DNA from: Melioribacteraceae bacterium
Lineage (GTDB): Bacteria; Bacteroidota; Ignavibacteria; Ignavibacteriales; Melioribacteraceae
Reading direction: 5' to 3'
Assembly: GCA_026983795.1 (NCBI GenBank)
Contig: JALSTI010000262.1
Coordinates: forward strand, 1-33,911
DNA: 33,911 nucleotides
How positions within the stretch are numbered: the first letter of the stretch is position 1; the number at the start of each line of letters is the position of its first letter. The notes beneath the pieces were generated by a model, which was not told where the DNA came from, did no database searches, and worked only from the letters and a program-made list of their open reading frames with translations. The translations under genes were made by a program, and so were the position numbers. Shown here piece after piece: positions 1-9,644 of this stretch.

Positions 1-986
1 TATTTTCCTAAACTATTAACCGGAATTTTAACTTCCGAACTTCCGGTTTTGATATAAAGCGCAGATTTTCTTTTTATAATTTTAAGTGTTGTAAAAGGTT
101 TTAATTTTACCGGAATTCCGGTTTGCTTACCTGTTACAAGATTAATTGTTTCCATTGCCAAATTATTATAAAACCATTTGCCGTTTTTTAAGAGCGGCTT
201 TTGAGATGCAGCCAAATAAAGTTTATTTCCGGATAAATCAGCATCGTTAATAAGTAAATTCCCGCTTAGCCGGTTCTCAATTACTAAATTTTTATTTTGT
301 AAATCTGCTACAAAAAAAGAATTTTTATCAAACCCTAAAAATAATTTTAATTTAGGATAAAACTTTGCACCGCCGAACGAATCATGTACGATTAATTCTT
401 TATCCCCTTGCAAATTATAAAATACGGTATTTCTTTTCAGCTTATTCCTGTTCCAATCATAAACGGATACTGCCAATAAATTCATTTCTTCCGAAAATTT
501 TAAACTGTTAAAATATGGTTTATTTATATTGAATGTATTGATTACTTTTCCGTTGCTGCTCAGAATTAAAACTAACAATTCATTCATATCCTGTTGCGAT
601 GCAATTGCCGCACAATAATTACCGGATATATCAATCAAAATACTTCTTTCGTATTTAAATGGATAATTCCGGAAAGGATAAACCGTATTCTTTAATATCC
701 CCAAACTGTCATATATTTCAATTTTTCCATCAAGGATTCCGGTTACAACGGAAGCCCCGTTATTAAATAAGTACAAATTCGGAATTTCTTCCTTATTACT
801 TTCTAATTTCTTAATGCTGTATATTTCGTTATTATTCGTATCGGTAACAGAAAAAGTAATTTCAGATTTGCCCGAGATGTTGTTTAAAACTTTAACTTTC
901 CTGTAAAACAAAAATTTTCCCGCTCCACTTTGTGAAAAACTCAACGATGTTAATAGCAATAACGATATAATAATTATTTTCTTCAT
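1..986 (-). CDS. Secreted protein of unknown function, possibly beta-propeller-like; 3' end at or just beyond the window edge
   Basis: Own translation of the minus strand from ATG at 986: MKKIIIISLLLLTSLSFSQSGAGKFLFYRKVKVLNN..., an apparent signal peptide, open to base 3; the last two bases are 'TA', so the stop may lie exactly at the edge. Starts 9 nt after the stop of the upstream M23 gene. Confidence 0.7.
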   Translation of the reverse strand, partial: MKKIIIISLLLLTSLSFSQSGAGKFLFYRKVKVLNNISGKSEITFSVTDTNNNEIYSIKKLESNKEEIPNLYLFNNGASVVTGILDGKIEIYDSLGILKNTVYPFRNYPFKYERSILIDISGNYCAAIASQQDMNELLVLILSSNGKVINTFNINKPYFNSLKFSEEMNLLAVSVYDWNRNKLKRNTVFYNLQGDKELIVHDSFGGAKFYPKLKLFLGFDKNSFFVADLQNKNLVIENRLSGNLLINDADLSGNKLYLAASQKPLLKNGKWFYNNLAMETINLVTGKQTGIPVKLKPFTTLKIIKRKSALYIKTGSSEVKIPVNSLGK

Positions 987-995
987 GTTGACGGA

Positions 996-3344
996 CTACT
1001 TTAAAAGAATCATTTTATTTACTTTTACAATATCGCCTGCTTGCAGCTTATAGTAATAAACTCCGCTCGGCAGCGATTTCCCGTTGAATATAACTTTATA
1101 ATTTCCCGGCAATAATTTTTTATTTACCAAGGTTGCAACTTCACGACCCAATACATCGTAAACAATCAGTTTTACATTATACTGTGCAGACGCAAAATTT
1201 TGCGTCTTTATTGGTATTGCATAGCTTATTGTTGTTGTAGGATTAAACGGATTAGGATAATTTTGATAAAGAGATATTTCGTCCGGAATTTTTGTGCTTT
1301 TATTCTTAATGCCGGTCGGTAAATCCAAATAATTAAATACGGAAACCATAAAACTGTCCAACTGTGATTGAACCAGAGTTTCCAAAGCAAAAGATATGTA
1401 AATCATTTTTCCGGGTATTTTTCCGTTACCGAAAGTTCCTGTATAAGCAACACCGGCTTTACGGTAAGTAACATTATCCAATCTAAAATAATTATAATTT
1501 AGAACAGAGTCCCCTCCATCATTGGGTTCAATATCATCAGGAGAATCTTCGGGATACGTAACTCCGAAATTTAATTTGAGATTCTCGAAAGAAGTGCCGT
1601 TAACTCCGTTTGCCTGAGTTAACAATGTATTCCCGGTGTGTATAAGTCTTGATTTTAAATAATGCCTGTAAAAAAGAGTGTCCGAATCTTCCGAAAATTC
1701 ATGTTTTTCATCCAAATCATACCCAATATCGTCGCCGGTTATCAAAACATTTCCGCCTGCTTCCAGATAATAAGCAATAGGACCTTGTTCCGGATTTGTA
1801 AAAGTATTATCTTCACGCGATTCATCGCCTACAAACCAAATTACAAAATCGTAGTTTTTCAAGTCTATTAGTTTATCTATAATTGCTTCATTTGCGCATG
1901 AAGAGATAGAAACGTTTCCTTGTTTCATCAGCGCTTTAAAATATTGCACGTTAAAAGCATGATTAGGTTCTTTCCAACTACCGGAATTACCAAACCGGTC
2001 GAACCCATCGACTATTAATATTTTTTTAGCATTTGTTGTATCCGCAGAAGAGTAAACGGAATAAATATCGCTATGTTTACTTTCCGAACCGGAAGAATCT
2101 ACAGCGGTTAGATAATAATAATATGCAATATCCGTAGGGTTAATAAACTCGTTTTTGTTATTGAAAACTATTTCAGTAGTTCCGGCATGGAGCGTTGTTT
2201 CGTCAGCTGCCAGTTTCCAATTTTGCAACGTTGAATCGCTTGAATAATAAAGCCGGTAGCCTTTTAATAGAGGAGAGGAATAGGAACTCCATTTAACAAA
2301 GAGTCCTTGAGAATTAAACGGTTTTACAATTAACAATTCCGGAGGATTTTTGTTTATCGAAATTTTAAAATATTTTCTACTGAAATTGGAACGTGTATCA
2401 CCGCTAAAAATTTCCAGCACATAATTTCCTTCTGCCAGTTTATCCGTATCGAAATAATTATCGCTTACTGTCCTATTTATATTGACAGCCGACGCTCCGT
2501 TTCCGTTTGTTAGCCAATAAACCGGATCACTAATAGTTGCCATACCGTTTACATAAACTTTATGAACGAATCCGTCATCGGGCTTTCTGTCAAATTTATA
2601 TTTCGTTCCATTATCATCCGGTTCATAAACTATTACGGATGTATCGGCATTCCATACCCGGTAACCGAGTTGGTATGTTCCGTTATTGGTATTTACCGAA
2701 AAGCCGCCGTTTTTTTCTTTAACTTCAATAATTATATCAACTTTGCCGTTTAGGTTTTGCTGAGAAATCTTTTTGTTCGATTCATTCTTTCTAAATTGTA
2801 TTGTATTAACTAGGATTGACGGCGGATATGTATCAACGTAAGGAGTTAAGCCTCCACCGTTTCTAATTGGATTTATCTCAACACCAATTCCGTTATTTGT
2901 ACTTAACAATAATTCACGTTCAATTAAATGAACATGCCCTGCGCCGCTGGCAATAGTACCGACAATAGTTTGCCCTTTAATTACATTATCTCCTACAGAC
3001 AAAGATGGATTGGGAACAACGTGATAGTAAGTAATATGTTTTTTTTGAAATCCGAATATTGACTTTACATTTATATAGGAATTATAACCGTTTGTTACGG
3101 TAGAATAAACTACACCGTCCAGACAAGCATAAACAGGTTCACCGTCATCTTTACCAATATCCACAGCGTTATGGAAATGATCAGCCGAACCGGTATTTCT
3201 GAATTCACAGAAAGTTCCGTTAATACCGTGCGAAGAAGTTAAAGGTGAAACCGGCCAGTGATATTTAATGGTGTCGACTTGAGAAAGTGAAATTTGTGAA
3301 AACAAAATATTTATTAATAGAACAATTTTGAAATAAATACGCAT
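996..3344 (-). CDS. Secreted M23-family metallopeptidase with Fn3-like and GATase-like domains and a C-terminal T9SS type A sorting domain
   Basis: Signal peptide; HFHNAVD (HxxxD) and HVH (HxH) M23 zinc motifs; Fn3-like segment 'PPELLIVKPFNSQGLFVKWSSYSSPLLKGYRLYYSSDS'; C-terminal 'SLYQNYPNPFNPTTTISYAIP...GVYYYKLQAGDIVKVNKMILLK' typical of T9SS CTDs. Confidence 0.88.
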   Translation of the reverse strand: MRIYFKIVLLINILFSQISLSQVDTIKYHWPVSPLTSSHGINGTFCEFRNTGSADHFHNAVDIGKDDGEPVYACLDGVVYSTVTNGYNSYINVKSIFGFQKKHITYYHVVPNPSLSVGDNVIKGQTIVGTIASGAGHVHLIERELLLSTNNGIGVEINPIRNGGGLTPYVDTYPPSILVNTIQFRKNESNKKISQQNLNGKVDIIIEVKEKNGGFSVNTNNGTYQLGYRVWNADTSVIVYEPDDNGTKYKFDRKPDDGFVHKVYVNGMATISDPVYWLTNGNGASAVNINRTVSDNYFDTDKLAEGNYVLEIFSGDTRSNFSRKYFKISINKNPPELLIVKPFNSQGLFVKWSSYSSPLLKGYRLYYSSDSTLQNWKLAADETTLHAGTTEIVFNNKNEFINPTDIAYYYYLTAVDSSGSESKHSDIYSVYSSADTTNAKKILIVDGFDRFGNSGSWKEPNHAFNVQYFKALMKQGNVSISSCANEAIIDKLIDLKNYDFVIWFVGDESREDNTFTNPEQGPIAYYLEAGGNVLITGDDIGYDLDEKHEFSEDSDTLFYRHYLKSRLIHTGNTLLTQANGVNGTSFENLKLNFGVTYPEDSPDDIEPNDGGDSVLNYNYFRLDNVTYRKAGVAYTGTFGNGKIPGKMIYISFALETLVQSQLDSFMVSVFNYLDLPTGIKNKSTKIPDEISLYQNYPNPFNPTTTISYAIPIKTQNFASAQYNVKLIVYDVLGREVATLVNKKLLPGNYKVIFNGKSLPSGVYYYKLQAGDIVKVNKMILLK

Positions 3345-3418
3345 TCCGTATTACACTTAAATTTCCGAATTTGATAAACAAAATACAAAAGAATGGTTAT
3401 ATCTAAAAGCTTAATTAC

Positions 3419-5038
3419 TTATTTGAAAACAACGGAAAATTTGCTGCCCAGGCCTTTTTTACTATCGACTTTAATTTCAATTTCGTTAATGGCGGCGTAT
3501 TCTTTTACCAAAGAAAGACCCAAACCAATTCCTTCATACTTTCTTGTGTAGCCCGTTTCTTCCTGCGAAAACGTTTCGAATATTTTAGGAAGGTATTCTT
3601 CGGAAATTCCAATTCCCGTATCTATTATATCTACTTGAATCTGACCATTTTCATTTTTAAAAACTTTAATAACTATCTTTCCTTTATGAGTATATTTTAT
3701 TGCGTTATCAATAAGATTAATAAAAATCTGCCCGGTTGTGTATAAATCGCATACAATATTTGAATTTTTCAAATTGTTGTCATATTCCAACTTCAATCCT
3801 TTTTCTTCGGCGGCAGATTCGAATTGCTTAATAATGGGAATCAAAATGTTTTTCTCTAAGTTAATATTTTCTATATGTACCTTATATTTTCCGTTTTGAA
3901 CTTGAGAAGCATTTAACAAAAGTTCAATTGTTCTGCGTAATCTGTCACCGCCGCGCCTTATCATATCAAAACTTTCTTTAAGTTCTTCGCTTAAACTTCC
4001 GTTTAATTCGCTTTCAATTAAATTCGAAAAACTTAATATTGAATTAAGCGGGGTTCTCACTTCGTGAGAAATTTGAGCTAAAAATTCCGATTTCAACCTG
4101 CTTGCTTCCTCGGCTTTTTCTTTAGCTGCTTTCAATTCGTTTTCATACTTATTCCTCTCAATTACCATTGCAATTTGAGACGAGATAATATCTAAAAAGC
4201 TTAAGTCCTTTGCGATGACCGGGTTTATTTTTTCATAACTTACTATTGTAATTAAACCGGATTTATTTTCTCCCGCTTTTAGCGGAATACCGATATAAGT
4301 TTTTGGCAATTCACAATTGGAAGAAACACCTTTTGAAAAAAGAATTTTTCTTATATCCGGTTCTTTTAGTATAACGCTGCTGCTTATATTTTCAATTGCG
4401 GGAATTAAATAATTATCGAAATTTTCTTTTTTCTTCTTTTTCTTTTGGAAAACTTTTGCCAACGAGCCATTTTCGTTATTCAAGTAAACGCTCATCAAAT
4501 CAATAGAAAACAGTTCGGAAAGTGAATTCATTATTGTTTCATATATATGTAACGGATGTTTGCAAAAACTTGCTTTGTTTGCAATGTTAAGTTGAATTGA
4601 TTGTATCAACTCATATTGCATCCTTTCCGAAATATCTATTAGCGATACAACTCTGTATGGTTGTCCTGATTCATCGCTTACTTTTATATTTGTAGACAGC
4701 GCATAAAAACTTGTTCCGTTTTTTCTTTTATATTTCTCTTCAACTTTTAAAAATTGAGTCTCGCCGATTAATTTTGAATGTACTTTTTTGGATTTCAAAA
4801 CAAAATCATCGGCTATTATTTTGTAAAGCGATTTACCGATTAATTCTTTTTTGGTATAACCCAATACGTTACAAAATTCCTTGTTAACCTCAATTATTTT
4901 TGAATTCCTGTCAACAACAAATTTAGGAACATTGCTTTCTTTAAATATTTTCTTGAAAATATACTTAACATTGTTCCCTGAATGAGGTGATTCAGGGCTT
5001 ATAATTTTATTTTTTGATATGTTAGCCGTAAAACTCAT
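3419..5038 (-). CDS. PAS-GAF sensor histidine kinase (orphan)
   Basis: PAS ('VVDRNSKIIEVNKEFCNVLGYTKKELIGKS'), GAF-like region, H-box 'SHEVRTPLNSILSFSN', N-box 'IFINLIDNAIKYT', G-boxes 'DIIDTGIGIS' and 'GIGLGLSLVKEY'. Confidence 0.92.
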   Translation of the reverse strand: MSFTANISKNKIISPESPHSGNNVKYIFKKIFKESNVPKFVVDRNSKIIEVNKEFCNVLGYTKKELIGKSLYKIIADDFVLKSKKVHSKLIGETQFLKVEEKYKRKNGTSFYALSTNIKVSDESGQPYRVVSLIDISERMQYELIQSIQLNIANKASFCKHPLHIYETIMNSLSELFSIDLMSVYLNNENGSLAKVFQKKKKKKENFDNYLIPAIENISSSVILKEPDIRKILFSKGVSSNCELPKTYIGIPLKAGENKSGLITIVSYEKINPVIAKDLSFLDIISSQIAMVIERNKYENELKAAKEKAEEASRLKSEFLAQISHEVRTPLNSILSFSNLIESELNGSLSEELKESFDMIRRGGDRLRRTIELLLNASQVQNGKYKVHIENINLEKNILIPIIKQFESAAEEKGLKLEYDNNLKNSNIVCDLYTTGQIFINLIDNAIKYTHKGKIVIKVFKNENGQIQVDIIDTGIGISEEYLPKIFETFSQEETGYTRKYEGIGLGLSLVKEYAAINEIEIKVDSKKGLGSKFSVVFK

Positions 5039-5346
5039 ATTGATTATTTTTGAGACATAATTAAAACGAATAATTGTTCTAAATCATTATCGGTACAATT
5101 TTTATTATTTTAAGATATAAAAAGGGTTTATTTTCAACGGGAAATAATTTTTTAATTTATCTATAATCATAACTTCCATAGTCATTTGTTAGAATTTTCA
5201 GACAAATTTTACTTTATAAAAAAAATCGCCCGGGAAAAATGAATCCGCTTATTAAAATTTAGATTAATACAATACATTTCTTTAAATTGATTATTCCATT
5301 AAGTATTTTTGTTTTCTCATTTTTAAGAAAGGACTGCCATTTGTTA

Positions 5347-5550
5347 ATGATAGAAATTTTACCGGATAAATGCGATTTTTGCGGATGTTGTGTGGGAATT
5401 TGTCCGGAAGATGCAATAGAACTTAAAGAAGCAGAAATAAAAATTATCGAACAATTATGTACAAATTGTTCCAAATGCGTTTGGTCTTGTCCTATAGAAG
5501 TACTAAAATTTAACAGAAACGGAGCAAAAAATAACTTAAATGCAAAATGA
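5347..5550 (+). CDS. 2[4Fe-4S] ferredoxin
   Basis: Two intact CxxCxxCxxxCP motifs: CDFCGCCVGICP and CTNCSKCVWSCP. The ORF track starts at 5287, but the ATG at 5347 (MIEILPDKCDFC...) is the more likely start. Confidence 0.9.
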   Translation: MIEILPDKCDFCGCCVGICPEDAIELKEAEIKIIEQLCTNCSKCVWSCPIEVLKFNRNGAKNNLNAK

Positions 5551-6709
5551 ATATGACATAATTGTTGTGGGTGCCGGACCGGCGGGAACAATGGCGGCAC
5601 GCTTTGCCGCAGAAATGGGAGTATCCGTTTTGGTTTTGGAAAAAGACCGTGACGTCGGCTATCCGGTAAGATGCGGCGAGGCTGTAAGTAAAGCAGGTAT
5701 TGAAGAATTTATAGATTCAGACCCGAAATTTATTGCTTCGGTAATTAACAAGTTTTCTTTTATCGCTCCGGATGACACGGAAATCATAATTCCACTTGAA
5801 GAAGAAGGTTATGTTTTAGAAAGAAGAATTTTTGATTACGAATTGGCAAAATCTGCATCCGAAGCAGGAGCCGGATTTTTAACCCGGGCTTACGTAAACG
5901 GTCTATTGTTCGATAACGGAAGAGTATCGGGAGTAAAATTTGAACATCAAGGCGAGCAAAAAAGTCTGACTGCAAAAATCGTTATTGCAGCCGACGGCGT
6001 TGAGTCTCGTGTAGGACGTTGGGCAGGATTAAAAACTCACATAGATTTCCGGGATATGGAAAGCGCCGTTCAAATTACCGCAGCGGGAATAAACGACATA
6101 AACAATGATACTTGCTATTTTTACTTCGGGAAAGAATATGCGCCCGAAGGCTATTTTTGGGTTTTCCCCAAAGGTAATCATTCCGCTAATATTGGTCTTG
6201 GCGTAGGCGGTAACATAGGTAAAAAAAAATCGGCATTATCGTTTCTAAATGATTTTATGAGAAAAAAATATCCTCAAGCATCTGTCTTAACAACAATAGC
6301 CGGCGGCGTTCCTTGCACCCCAACGTTAAATAAAATAGTTGCGCCCGGAATAATGCTTGTAGGCGACGCAGCCCGGCAGGTCAATCCGCTTTCCGGCGGT
6401 GGAATTGCAAGCGGAATGATTGGCGGAAGTATAGCAGGAACCGTAGCGGCGGAATCAATAAAACAACACAAACCGGATTATATTTTAGAATACGAAAAAA
6501 AATGGCACGACAGATTGGGCAAAAGACATTTGATATTTAACAGGATAAAAGAAGGGATCTATAATTTTAGCGATGAAAAATTTAACGATATTGCTCACGC
6601 CGTTTCTAAAGTGCCTGTTGAAAACAGGTCGATAGGTAAGGTTTTTAAAACCGCTTTATTCAATAAACCGTCTTTATTAGTTGATGTAGCAAAGGTATTT
6701 TTGTTTTAA
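5540..6709 (+). CDS. FAD-dependent geranylgeranyl reductase family oxidoreductase
   Basis: N-terminal FAD-binding 'YDIIVVGAGPAGTMAARFAAEMG', 'GYPVRCGEAVSK', 'GYFWVFPKGNHSANIGLGVGG', 'GIMLVGDAARQVNPLSGGGI'. Overlaps the ferredoxin gene by 11 nt. Confidence 0.9.
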   Translation: MQNEYDIIVVGAGPAGTMAARFAAEMGVSVLVLEKDRDVGYPVRCGEAVSKAGIEEFIDSDPKFIASVINKFSFIAPDDTEIIIPLEEEGYVLERRIFDYELAKSASEAGAGFLTRAYVNGLLFDNGRVSGVKFEHQGEQKSLTAKIVIAADGVESRVGRWAGLKTHIDFRDMESAVQITAAGINDINNDTCYFYFGKEYAPEGYFWVFPKGNHSANIGLGVGGNIGKKKSALSFLNDFMRKKYPQASVLTTIAGGVPCTPTLNKIVAPGIMLVGDAARQVNPLSGGGIASGMIGGSIAGTVAAESIKQHKPDYILEYEKKWHDRLGKRHLIFNRIKEGIYNFSDEKFNDIAHAVSKVPVENRSIGKVFKTALFNKPSLLVDVAKVFLF

Positions 6710-8220
6710 TGAAGCAAATAATATTAAATACTATCAGCAAAAAAAGAGAAGAAATTATTTCGGACTTGAATAGAAGACTTATCCAAACTACGAATAAAAA
6801 ATTATCGGGCGAACAAATACAAGAATTTTCGGAAAAAAGTTTAAAGATTTTCGAGGATATTTTAAAAGATCCCGAAAGTAAAAACTTAAATGATTTTTTA
6901 TTTTATGCCTATAAATTATTTTTACAAAGCGATTTAACCCTGCTGGAAATTAGCCGGTTATTTAATTCGGGTAGATCCGCAATTATTCATGCTTTTGGAA
7001 ACGAAAAAAATATCGATACATTTAATTTGATAGAAGAAATAGATAAATCGATAGAGTTTATTTACGGTAAATACGGAATGCTGCACCAACAAATTAAAAC
7101 AACGGAACTTACCAGAAGTATTAACCTGCTTTCACAAAAACTCGAAGAGAATCAGCAGTATCTCGAAAATATTCTTCAAACATCCGATTCCGCTATTATG
7201 GTAATTGATAGAAATGAAAAAATTATTGCATGGAACAAAGGCGCCGAAGAAATTTTCGGATATTCTAAAGAAGAAATTATAAATCAACCTTCTTCGTTTC
7301 TCTTTCCTCCGGGTAAAAAATATAAAGATGAATTGGAATTTATTAAACGCGAAGTTTATCAGAAAGGATCGGTTCAAATACTTGAAACGGAAAGGGATAC
7401 TAAAGCCGGTAAAACTATTCCCGTTGAATTAAGCGTAACGCGACTTAACGATAACGAAGGGAATTATTACGGAAGAACGGTAGTAATAAAAGATGTAACT
7501 GAAGTAAAACGTTTGCAACAACAAGTCGATCAATCCGAGAAACTTGCCGTTATCGGTCAATTGGCTGCGGGTGTTGCACACGAAATAGGAAACCCATTGG
7601 CTTCAATATCTTCGCTTGTTCAAATATTACAACGCAAATTGAACGATAAATTTCTTAACGGTCAACTTTCATTAATCAAAAATAATATAGATAGAATTTC
7701 CAAAATCGTTCGGGAACTGGTAGACCTTTCCAGACCGCCAAGCAACAAAGTTGAATTAACTCAAGTAACCGATATTATAAAAACGGCATTGGGTATTGTA
7801 AGATATGATAAACGCGTAAAGGAAGTGAAGTTTGAAACAAAATTGGATGAAAAATCTCCTTTTATTAAAATTGTTCCCGACCAGTTATTGCAAGTTTTTA
7901 TCAATATTTTAATCAATGCGCTTGATGCAATTGAAGGAAGCGGTAAAATTACTATTATATCTTCCCACGATGACGATTACATTTACATAGATTTTATTGA
8001 TAACGGTTGCGGAATAGAAAAAAGTGCAATAAAAAATATTTTCGATCCTTTCTATACTACTAAAGAAGCCGGTAAAGGAACCGGGTTGGGATTGGCTATA
8101 AGTTTTAATATAATTACTAAAATGAACGGGAAAATTTTAGTATCCAGTACTCCGGGCAAAGGAAGCAAGTTTTCTGTGGTTCTGCCCGTAAACGGGAAAA
8201 AAAGAATAATAACAGGGTAA
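6709..8220 (+). CDS. PAS-domain sensor histidine kinase, NtrB-like, with N-terminal helical domain
   Basis: PAS 'SAIMVIDRNEKIIAWNKGAEEIFGYSKEEI', H-box 'AAGVAHEIGNPLASISSLVQIL', N-box 'VFINILINALDAIEGSG', G2 'GTGLGLAISFNII'. Start overlaps the upstream stop (TAATG). Confidence 0.92.
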   Translation: MKQIILNTISKKREEIISDLNRRLIQTTNKKLSGEQIQEFSEKSLKIFEDILKDPESKNLNDFLFYAYKLFLQSDLTLLEISRLFNSGRSAIIHAFGNEKNIDTFNLIEEIDKSIEFIYGKYGMLHQQIKTTELTRSINLLSQKLEENQQYLENILQTSDSAIMVIDRNEKIIAWNKGAEEIFGYSKEEIINQPSSFLFPPGKKYKDELEFIKREVYQKGSVQILETERDTKAGKTIPVELSVTRLNDNEGNYYGRTVVIKDVTEVKRLQQQVDQSEKLAVIGQLAAGVAHEIGNPLASISSLVQILQRKLNDKFLNGQLSLIKNNIDRISKIVRELVDLSRPPSNKVELTQVTDIIKTALGIVRYDKRVKEVKFETKLDEKSPFIKIVPDQLLQVFINILINALDAIEGSGKITIISSHDDDYIYIDFIDNGCGIEKSAIKNIFDPFYTTKEAGKGTGLGLAISFNIITKMNGKILVSSTPGKGSKFSVVLPVNGKKRIITG

Positions 8221-8226
8221 AAAATT

Positions 8227-9591
8227 ATGAGCGCTAATATTCTGGTTGTAGATGACGAGCAAACTATTCGCGATTCTTTACAAATGATTCTTAATGAAGA
8301 AGGATATAAAACTGACACGGCTTCCGACGGCGAAGAAGCTTTGGAGAAAATTACTGAAAATAACTATGATATAATTATCTCCGATATTAAAATGCCCAAA
8401 TGGGATGGAATGCAGTTGTTAGATAAAGCTACAAACATTTCACCGGAAAGTTTATTTATAATAATGACGGCTTATGCTTCTATTGATACCGCAATTGATG
8501 CTTTACGCAAAGGAGCAATTGATTATTTTATTAAACCGATAGAATTCGACGACCTTATTATCAAAATAAAACGCCTGTTAGATTATAAAAAAGCCGCTGC
8601 CGAAAATAAAACTTTACGCCAAAGAATTTCAGCTCCGGTTGGATTTGAAAATATTATCGGTAAAAGCGAACCGATGCAAAGAGTTTTTAACTTAATTAAA
8701 CAAGTCGCTCCCACAAACAGTAACGTTCTGATTATTGGAAAAAGCGGAACGGGAAAAGAATTGGTTGCAAAAGCTATTCATTACAACAGTAAACGTAAAG
8801 ACGAAATTTTTCTGCCAATTAATTGCGGCGCAATATCTGAAAATTTAATTGAAAGCGAATTATTCGGACATAAAAAAGGAGCTTTTACAGGAGCTACGGA
8901 AGATAAAGACGGTCTTTTTAAAGTTGCCGACGGAGGCACGTTATTTCTGGATGAAATAGCCGATTTGCCCTTGGCTCTTCAAGTTAAATTATTAAGAGCA
9001 ATTGAAGATAAAAAGTTTATGCCCGTCGGCGGTACTGTTCCCGTTAGTACTAATGTTAGAATTATTGCCGCAACTAATCAAGATATTTATGAAAAAACTA
9101 AAAACGGAGAGTTCAGGGAAGATTTATATTACCGTTTGAACGTAGTGGAAATAAGATTACCTTCGTTAAACGAACGAAGGGAAGATATTCCGCTGTTGGT
9201 GAACCATTTTATTGAAAAATACTGCTTCGAAATGGGTAAACCGTTACTTCAAGTGGGAAACGATACAATGCGGATTCTATTGGAACACAACTGGCGCGGC
9301 GGAGTTAGGGAGTTGGAAAATATAATCGAACGCGCAGTAATATTTGCCGCGGGAAATATGATTACTAAAAACGACCTCGCGGATTATTTGCGGGATGAAT
9401 CAACTCCGGAATTTCCCGAAGCATTGAAAGACGCCGTAAAAGCTTTTGAACGCGATCATATTATTAAAACTATTAAAAAATATAATTACGATAAAGAAAA
9501 AACCGCCGGCGCGCTAAACATCGGATTATCTTCTTTATACCGTAAAATGGAAGATTTGGGAATCCCCACTAAATCTTGGGACGAGGATTAA
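8227..9591 (+). CDS. Sigma54-dependent response regulator, NtrC family (REC-AAA+-Fis HTH)
   Basis: REC with intact phospho-acceptor 'IIISDIKMP'; Walker A 'GKSGTGKE'; 'ESELFGHKKGAFTGA'; C-terminal Fis-like HTH 'EKTAGALNIGLSSLYRKMEDLGI'. Confidence 0.95.
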   Translation: MSANILVVDDEQTIRDSLQMILNEEGYKTDTASDGEEALEKITENNYDIIISDIKMPKWDGMQLLDKATNISPESLFIIMTAYASIDTAIDALRKGAIDYFIKPIEFDDLIIKIKRLLDYKKAAAENKTLRQRISAPVGFENIIGKSEPMQRVFNLIKQVAPTNSNVLIIGKSGTGKELVAKAIHYNSKRKDEIFLPINCGAISENLIESELFGHKKGAFTGATEDKDGLFKVADGGTLFLDEIADLPLALQVKLLRAIEDKKFMPVGGTVPVSTNVRIIAATNQDIYEKTKNGEFREDLYYRLNVVEIRLPSLNERREDIPLLVNHFIEKYCFEMGKPLLQVGNDTMRILLEHNWRGGVRELENIIERAVIFAAGNMITKNDLADYLRDESTPEFPEALKDAVKAFERDHIIKTIKKYNYDKEKTAGALNIGLSSLYRKMEDLGIPTKSWDED

Positions 9592-9644
9592 AATTATACA
9601 GGATATAAATATCATTTATATTTTATAAAAGCAAAATAGAGTTA

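Noticed and set aside
1662-2753. Small plus-strand ORFs (69, 61, 63 aa) inside the M23 gene
   Set aside because: Antisense to a strongly supported CDS; low-complexity hydrophobic translations, no RBS or domain.
4420-4450. Poly-lysine tract (KKKKKK) in the orphan kinase GAF region as a phase-variable site
   Set aside because: The run is interrupted by G residues (AAG/AAA mix) and the ORF is intact; no evidence for slippage.
5259-5600. 113-aa minus ORF over the ferredoxin gene
   Set aside because: Antisense shadow of the CxxC-rich ferredoxin, no recognisable domain.
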